Below, in pieces: positions 59,301 through 64,000 of a stretch of DNA of 64,000 nucleotides. The position numbers were made by a program, and so were the translations under genes. Source of the DNA: Macropodus opercularis (lineage: Eukaryota > Chordata > Actinopteri > Anabantiformes > Osphronemidae); NCBI GenBank assembly GCA_030770545.1, contig CM061105.1, forward strand, positions 4,385,001-4,449,000, given 5' to 3'. Numbering within the stretch: the stretch's first letter is position 1; every line of letters begins with the position of its first letter. The notes under the pieces are model-generated. The model worked only from the letters and a program-made list of their open reading frames with translations, was not told the origin of the DNA and searched no databases.

Positions 59301-60637
59301 AGAGGCTTTACTAGGCCTCTGCAAACCTGTGTCCACAGCCATTCAAAAATAATGTTTGCTTCAAAGTGCTGTGCCAGAGCTCATGTTAAGTAATCTATCA
59401 ACACCTGGTCTTTACCATGATCTTTAATTCATCATAAAACAACTCTATGTGACCACATGCTGCGGTATTCATGACCAATAGTCATGTTTTAGCATCTGAA
59501 GAGCTTTTGGTACGAGCAATTCTCTTCTTCCCATTGATATCTTTCACCATCGGTTCCTCTGCTGCAATTCATTCAATTTTGCTCCAGTTCACTCAGACTG
59601 CGACAATAAGTTAATGTTAATGCTTGTTTGAACTCCAGAAAAAACAAATGTGGGCTCTAATGTTAGATGCTGATTTCTGAGGCTGATGTAAGAATAAGAA
59701 TAACATGCTTTGTTAATCCTACTTGTGGAAATTATCTGAGGGTTGCATATACAGATGATGGCACAACTACAGGTAGTGTTTCCATCTCTAGAGCAGTATT
59801 TGTTGTGGTGTGTTTTTCTGATGAAATGTTCAAAATCGAAATGTGTGTTGTAATAATAATAATTACCGTACTGTTTTTCAAGTATAGTTTCAGATTCTTA
59901 GGACTCCTTATGTATTATTATGAAGTGTATGTTTGTATTATTTAGTCACAGTTGAGTTCAAAAGACTTGCTATGATCAAATGAACCATTCGTGAGTTTGT
60001 GAGTAATCACCAGCAAGATGTAAATTCCAGTGTAACCCAGTCTAAACATAGGCATAATGACAACTGTACTTTTCTATTGATACTCTGTAAAGCAAAGCTC
60101 AATAACTGTGATACTTTGTAAGTATAATAAATGCTACAGTAGCAAAATGCCCACAGAAAACTATTTACTGACTAATGGTTACTAAGCAAAGACAGAAATT
60201 GTGACACCTATGCTTTATCCTAGTAGAAATAGAATTTAACTGTAATCCAAACTACAACACATAATTGGAGATCATGCAACATACATGTAGGATATTGATG
60301 GCTGCATATTGAGCCATCCATTTGTGAGCTTTGTGCACATCTGACATTTTCTTTTGTCTACACATGACACAGTTTGTTTTATTTGTACTCATTCATGGGT
60401 AAACATGCTTTTGATAATATACCTTACTGCTGAAGCACACCCAAGTGTTATGTGTTCCAACTGAAGAACATGTAATGTAAATGTACTTGGACACAATGAA
60501 AGGTCAGATTTTTTTTTCTCTCTCTCACGCAGTTGCAGACACACAATGCTTTTTAAAGTACAGACACTAACCTGATTTGTTGAGGCAAAGTCAAGGCCTG
60601 CTTCTGCCATACCAAGGAACATGGTGTCCCCTTCCAG
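44373..60637 (-). CDS. tox: TOX HMG-box protein, coding exons 2-9 (5' end beyond window)
   Basis: TOX is a nuclear HMG-box factor that shapes T-cell development and exhaustion programmes and is also expressed in the developing brain. Eight coding exons join in frame: 60637-60572, 53945-53661, 49356-49111, 48162-47926, 47572-47492, 47403-46912, 44912-44752 and 44409-44373. They give 534 aa without the first exon. Key blocks are DDDFNIPPITPPNLPDH, SPSPPGSKSATPSPSSS, a nuclear signal KKPKTPKKKKRKDP, and the HMG box from DPNEPVKPVSAYALFFRD across two exons to KEYLKQLAAYRASLVSQ. The tail contains LQISPPLH and ends QRDKPLYLS, close to the human TOX end. Among the four paralogues the NIPPITPP and LQISPPLH wording favours TOX over TOX2-4. 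The exon with MDVRFYP was not found before 64000. A Ser run follows the HMG exons. Confidence 0.92.
44913..46911 (-). other. tox intron, about 2 kb
   Basis: Contains a C/T-rich stretch (about 45590-45800 on the plus strand) that yields Pro/Ser/Leu-rich open frames on both strands. No exon signals are seen. Confidence 0.5.
48163..49110 (-). other. tox intron, about 0.95 kb
   Basis: Ordinary AT-rich intron with a short GT run close to the donor of the upstream exon (49079-49096). Nothing else is noted. Confidence 0.5.
49702..49840. repeat. ATGTT pentanucleotide tandem repeat
   Basis: About 27 copies of a 5-bp unit with one variant copy (ATGCT at about 49741). All three plus-strand frames stay open because the unit makes no stop, which explains a Met-Leu-Cys-Tyr-Val repeat frame. 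Confidence 0.97.
52500..52539. repeat. Perfect inverted repeat (18-bp arms, 4-nt loop)
   Basis: The left arm TTAGCTGTGACATTCAGT (52500-52517) and its exact reverse complement (52522-52539) are separated by CACA. It lies in a tox intron. It could fold as a hairpin in DNA or in the pre-mRNA. Confidence 0.9.
53946..60571 (-). other. tox intron, about 6.6 kb
   Basis: Contains the hAT transposase relic near 57.6-58.1 kb. Other open frames here are isolated and lack splice signals. Confidence 0.5.
57600..58065 (+). mobile_element. Decayed hAT-family transposase fragment
   Basis: Two pieces of a hAT (Charlie/ZBED-type) transposase lie on the plus strand, antisense to tox. The first (about 57650-57790) reads FIKFLEDHRDLLYHFNGRWL in one frame, the usual FLE..LLYHTEVRWLSRG region. 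The second (about 57880-58035) reads VALFGSTYVCEQTFCVMN and then HRSQLSDELLRPVLRLAT, the hAT C-terminal dimerisation block. They are in different frames with stops between them, so the gene is dead. The element's ends were not located. Confidence 0.75.
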
Positions 60638-63600
60638 CTGGCGGGAGCAAAAAGCAAGAGCAACAATGTCAATAATCAAAGGCAGTAAAGAGAGAGCAGT
60701 CAGCAAGGGGACAAATGAAGATAAGGGTAAAGCAGAACTGATAGCAGTAGGTCCACTATTTGCATGTCATCTCCCTCACATTGACCAGAGAAAGCTGAGC
60801 TCATGGGCTATGAACATGTACTGACTAATCGATATAATATATCACCTCCTCCCCACTATTTCAATAAATACCTTAATTACACGAAATCTTAAACACCAGA
60901 TTTAACTGACATTAACAACCCTACAGTAACAAAATTTCATTTTGGAGGATGATCAGCGTTTTGAGAACGCATTTTAAATGTCGTTAAACAGGTACTTTAC
61001 AATGTCATGACTCAACATGTCATGTCACGTCTGTCAACATGTTTTGTAATTTTCTACTGGCGCCAAACACTATATCTGTCTGGTTCTCGCCTGTAAAATT
61101 AAAGCAAAAAATCAAATGCTTCTTTGTGCAGTGTTCTTCCCCTCTTTCCTCTATCAAGCTTTGGTCTGTCCTTCTACTACTACAGACGACGAGTCATATT
61201 CAGGAAGGCCATGGTTTGGTTCAGGGCTCGATTTCAGAGCTACCAATCAGTTGCTCGTCTTTTGTTTTGCTTGACGGGATATGGACACAGGAAAAAAAAT
61301 GTTTATTTAAATGACAAATATTGTGTAACACAAAAAGACCCATTGATTGGTTATTTCTAAGCTGATAAAAGACAATTGTGATCTTTTATGTCTTTTATGT
61401 CAACACCTCCATCAAACCTAAAAACTAATGATGAAAAATGCACATGAACAAGTTTAAAAACTGGTTGAACAACCTTCGGCAACAGGTTCATTTCTTGCCA
61501 CTGTAGACGTAGATATCAGCGGCACTGTCGTAATTTGTCACACACTTCATTACTTTTCCACCAACACACACAAAAGGTATAGAAGCAAACTACGCCTTCA
61601 GGCCAACATGTTCATATTGACCATAGAATTCCTTCTTTCTTCGCACACCAGAGAGTGAAAGCATGGCAACACACATCCATCACAGCACAGAAATGGCAAT
61701 GACATTCCAAATCTGTGTAGGCTACGAGAAGGAGCCATGCTGCAAATGTGACCATGCAGTACTGTCTCTCCGGCCTAAGACTGATCGTTACACAACTACA
61801 GCTTTCTAGAGATTTGTTTTCTGATTTATTAACCAAGAATGTACCCAAATAATTTGAGTGCTTGCCAAATAACTCCAACAATCCTACTTCAACTCCAGCT
61901 GGGGTCATTTGCTACAAGTCGAACTCTCTCCCTGTCTTACAATTACTTGTCTGCCTTGTCTGCCACACAGCTAATAAATAAATCAATCGTATGTAAGTGA
62001 GGGACACAAAGTGATGTCCTCAAAAGGGAGAGTCAGCAGTCTAAAAACAATGCCTTGACCTTTAACAAACCCAACTACCCTTCTACACATACAGCAAAAC
62101 TACAAAATCTCAACTTATAAAACAAATCCTTAATACTGCACTGTCCACACACTAGACAAACACTGGCTCGTGCACATATACAGACAGAGCACACATTCAT
62201 ACAAACAGACACATACAAGTGGACAGGTGGACAGGCAGGTGTAACTGCCCCATCCATTTACCAGCTGTTGGGTATAATGCAAATGAGGTGTAGGTTTACA
62301 AAGTCAACAGAAAGCCAAAACAGGAGCTGCGACGCACCTCGCACACACTCTGTGCTTGCTGACTCGTAGAAGTAACAGCTCGTTTTAACGTTTCACATGA
62401 AGCATGTGAATACAAATCTTGGATTTAAGTGAAAGTTAAAAAAACAAAAACCTGTTTCAAAGCTAATGTGTATACATATTTCTCTTAAAGCATTTTTTAA
62501 GCAATCAAATGTCGTTCAGGAAAGCCCTAAGGGTATAACTTGACCTTAACTTAATAATAATCTATAATGTCAAACATTTGTTTCTCATAAGTGACGTTTT
62601 GCTGCATTTATATTCATTTTATTAAGTATGATCTAACCTCACTGTGATATTGGCAACAAAAGACTAAAGAAGACGTACTGAACTCAGATTTCTGTAAGTC
62701 TCAAAACCTAAATAAACTGTGACCTTGCGTATGTAGAACTATTCAAACGTCAACTTTAACCATTCGTAGATGCTGAGCACAGTGGCTGACGTGTCCCTAC
62801 TTTCCAAAGGACAAACAAGAGCTTTCAACCAAGTGTCCAGCGAGTACCGTCGAAAAGAGAAAAGATGAGGATAGAGGGGGAAGAAGCCCAAAGAGAGAAA
62901 CGGCGATGATTTCCATTCAGCAGGTGCTCAGTATGAGACGCAGAGTGGAACCTATTTCACTTTTCTTTAGGACAGACAAGAGAAACCTTAAGGACTGCCA
63001 GTGATTTCATAGCAACACAAACCAGCACGTGGAGAATTAACAGTGCTGGATAAGTGTAAGTGATAATGATTTTAACAAATATATAGGAGTCCAGTAAGTC
63101 ACTAACGAAATTCCCCCTATATATATATATATGAATGCGCTTTGTAGTCAGACCAGATTACCCTGTCTCTCTCCTCTCTGCTGCTTCCTCCTCTCATTCC
63201 TCTCTGTATGTGTGTATTTGTGTGGGTAAAGCAGACGTTTGAATAACAAACAGCCATCTAAGTGGGTCAGGGTCGAGGGGGTGGGGGGGTGGGGGGGGAA
63301 CTATTAGGATGACAGACAAGGACAAAGAAAAAGAGAGAAATACAGTTTATGGGGGAAAGGGGTGGATACAGTAAGGCAGAGAGAGAAGGAGATGTTGAGA
63401 GAAATAAAATGTGAAGTTGATAAGAGGATGGAGGAAGAGGTAAGCGGAGGTGACGTGAGGGAGCGGGATGTTGGGGGGTGGGGGGGTGGGGATGAGTAAG
63501 TAGACAGAGATCTCACAAAAAGCAATGTCAGTCACTTCATATTCATTCAGAAAATCTTTTTGTCAGGAGATATATAGATATAGTAGAACTGTGGGAAGGG

Positions 63601-64000
63601 GGCATTTCTGACCTTTATTTACCTCAAGGATAAATTTAAAAAAACAACAATACTAATTATGGATTAAACTGTAACTTAACTTAGCATATGTTTAAAAGAA
63701 AGAAACTGCAATAAACTTTAAGAGGTTCAAAGTCAACAACCCTGCCTATAGTATATTGTTTGTTCAGTCTGATTTCCTCCCCAACAACAGCTGGAAGATG
63801 GCAACATACTGTAAGTTGTCATGAGATGCCTTTCTGTAAATGTGTCGCTGTTGAATTGCTTGAGAAAACGTTTGAATCACTTGTGGTTTTGTGAAACTAT
63901 TCAGATGGACTGGACCTAATAGGTTTTGGCTGACTCTAAACTGTACTGGGTGATATAAATCAACAGTGATCCCTGCAGAGTGTGCTGTAAATGAAAATGA
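60638..64000 (-). other. tox first intron, running off the window
   Basis: About 3.4 kb with no supportable exon. It has a TA run near 63118-63132 and a G-rich purine stretch at 63270-63500 on the plus strand. The first tox exon must lie beyond 64000. Confidence 0.5.

Noticed and set aside
60638..64000. First coding exon of tox
   Set aside because: I looked for the minus-strand equivalent of MDVRFYP and found none, so the exon is placed outside the window rather than guessed.

Overview
The window is vertebrate nuclear DNA, almost certainly from a ray-finned (teleost) fish. The evidence is short introns of about 80-300 bp in most genes, long CA/GT microsatellites, a tRNA-derived SINE, and proteins that match vertebrate families exon by exon. 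I could not fix the species; the compact introns suggest a percomorph-like genome. All gene models below were built by hand from splice sites and reading-frame continuity. Seven complete coding genes are well supported, and an eighth (tox) runs off the right edge.

Layout from left to right. 1-5.5 kb: no gene, with a SINE at 559-813 and a CA repeat. 5.75-8.7 kb (+): cyp7a1, 8 exons, 512 aa, with a TATA box at 5535. 9-14 kb: intergenic, with a long GT repeat, an interspersed repeat near 10.1-10.7 kb and one unassigned open frame. 14.1-15.3 kb (+): tmem70. 15.7-16.8 kb (+): ankrd45, with an RFX-type X-box just upstream. 18.6-21.4 kb (-): bpnt2 (impad1). 23.0-27.6 kb (-): dars2, 17 exons. 28.3-38.2 kb (+): a tandem cryz array with two intact copies and a third that keeps only exons 4-8. 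39.6-41.9 kb (+): a two-exon, 691-aa single-pass membrane protein, possibly the cytoplasmic half of an lrrc53-like gene. 43.2 kb to past the right edge (-): tox, coding exons 2-9, with long introns holding an ATGTT satellite, a perfect hairpin and a decayed hAT transposase.

The genes do not form a pathway. cyp7a1 is in bile-acid synthesis, tmem70 in ATP synthase assembly, dars2 in mitochondrial translation, bpnt2 in Golgi PAP clearance for sulfation, cryz in NADPH-dependent quinone/enone reduction, and tox in chromatin and transcription control. The arrangement is a synteny mixture: the human orthologues lie on 8q (CYP7A1, TOX, BPNT2, TMEM70), 1q25 (ANKRD45, DARS2) and 1p31 (CRYZ).

The most unusual region is the cryz array. 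Exon 5 in copies 1 and 3 is framed by a GT repeat that touches its 3' splice site and a complementary CA repeat just after a weak 5' splice site. This geometry could loop the exon out. Copy 3 also carries the scars of two internal deletions, yet its remaining five exons are still open.
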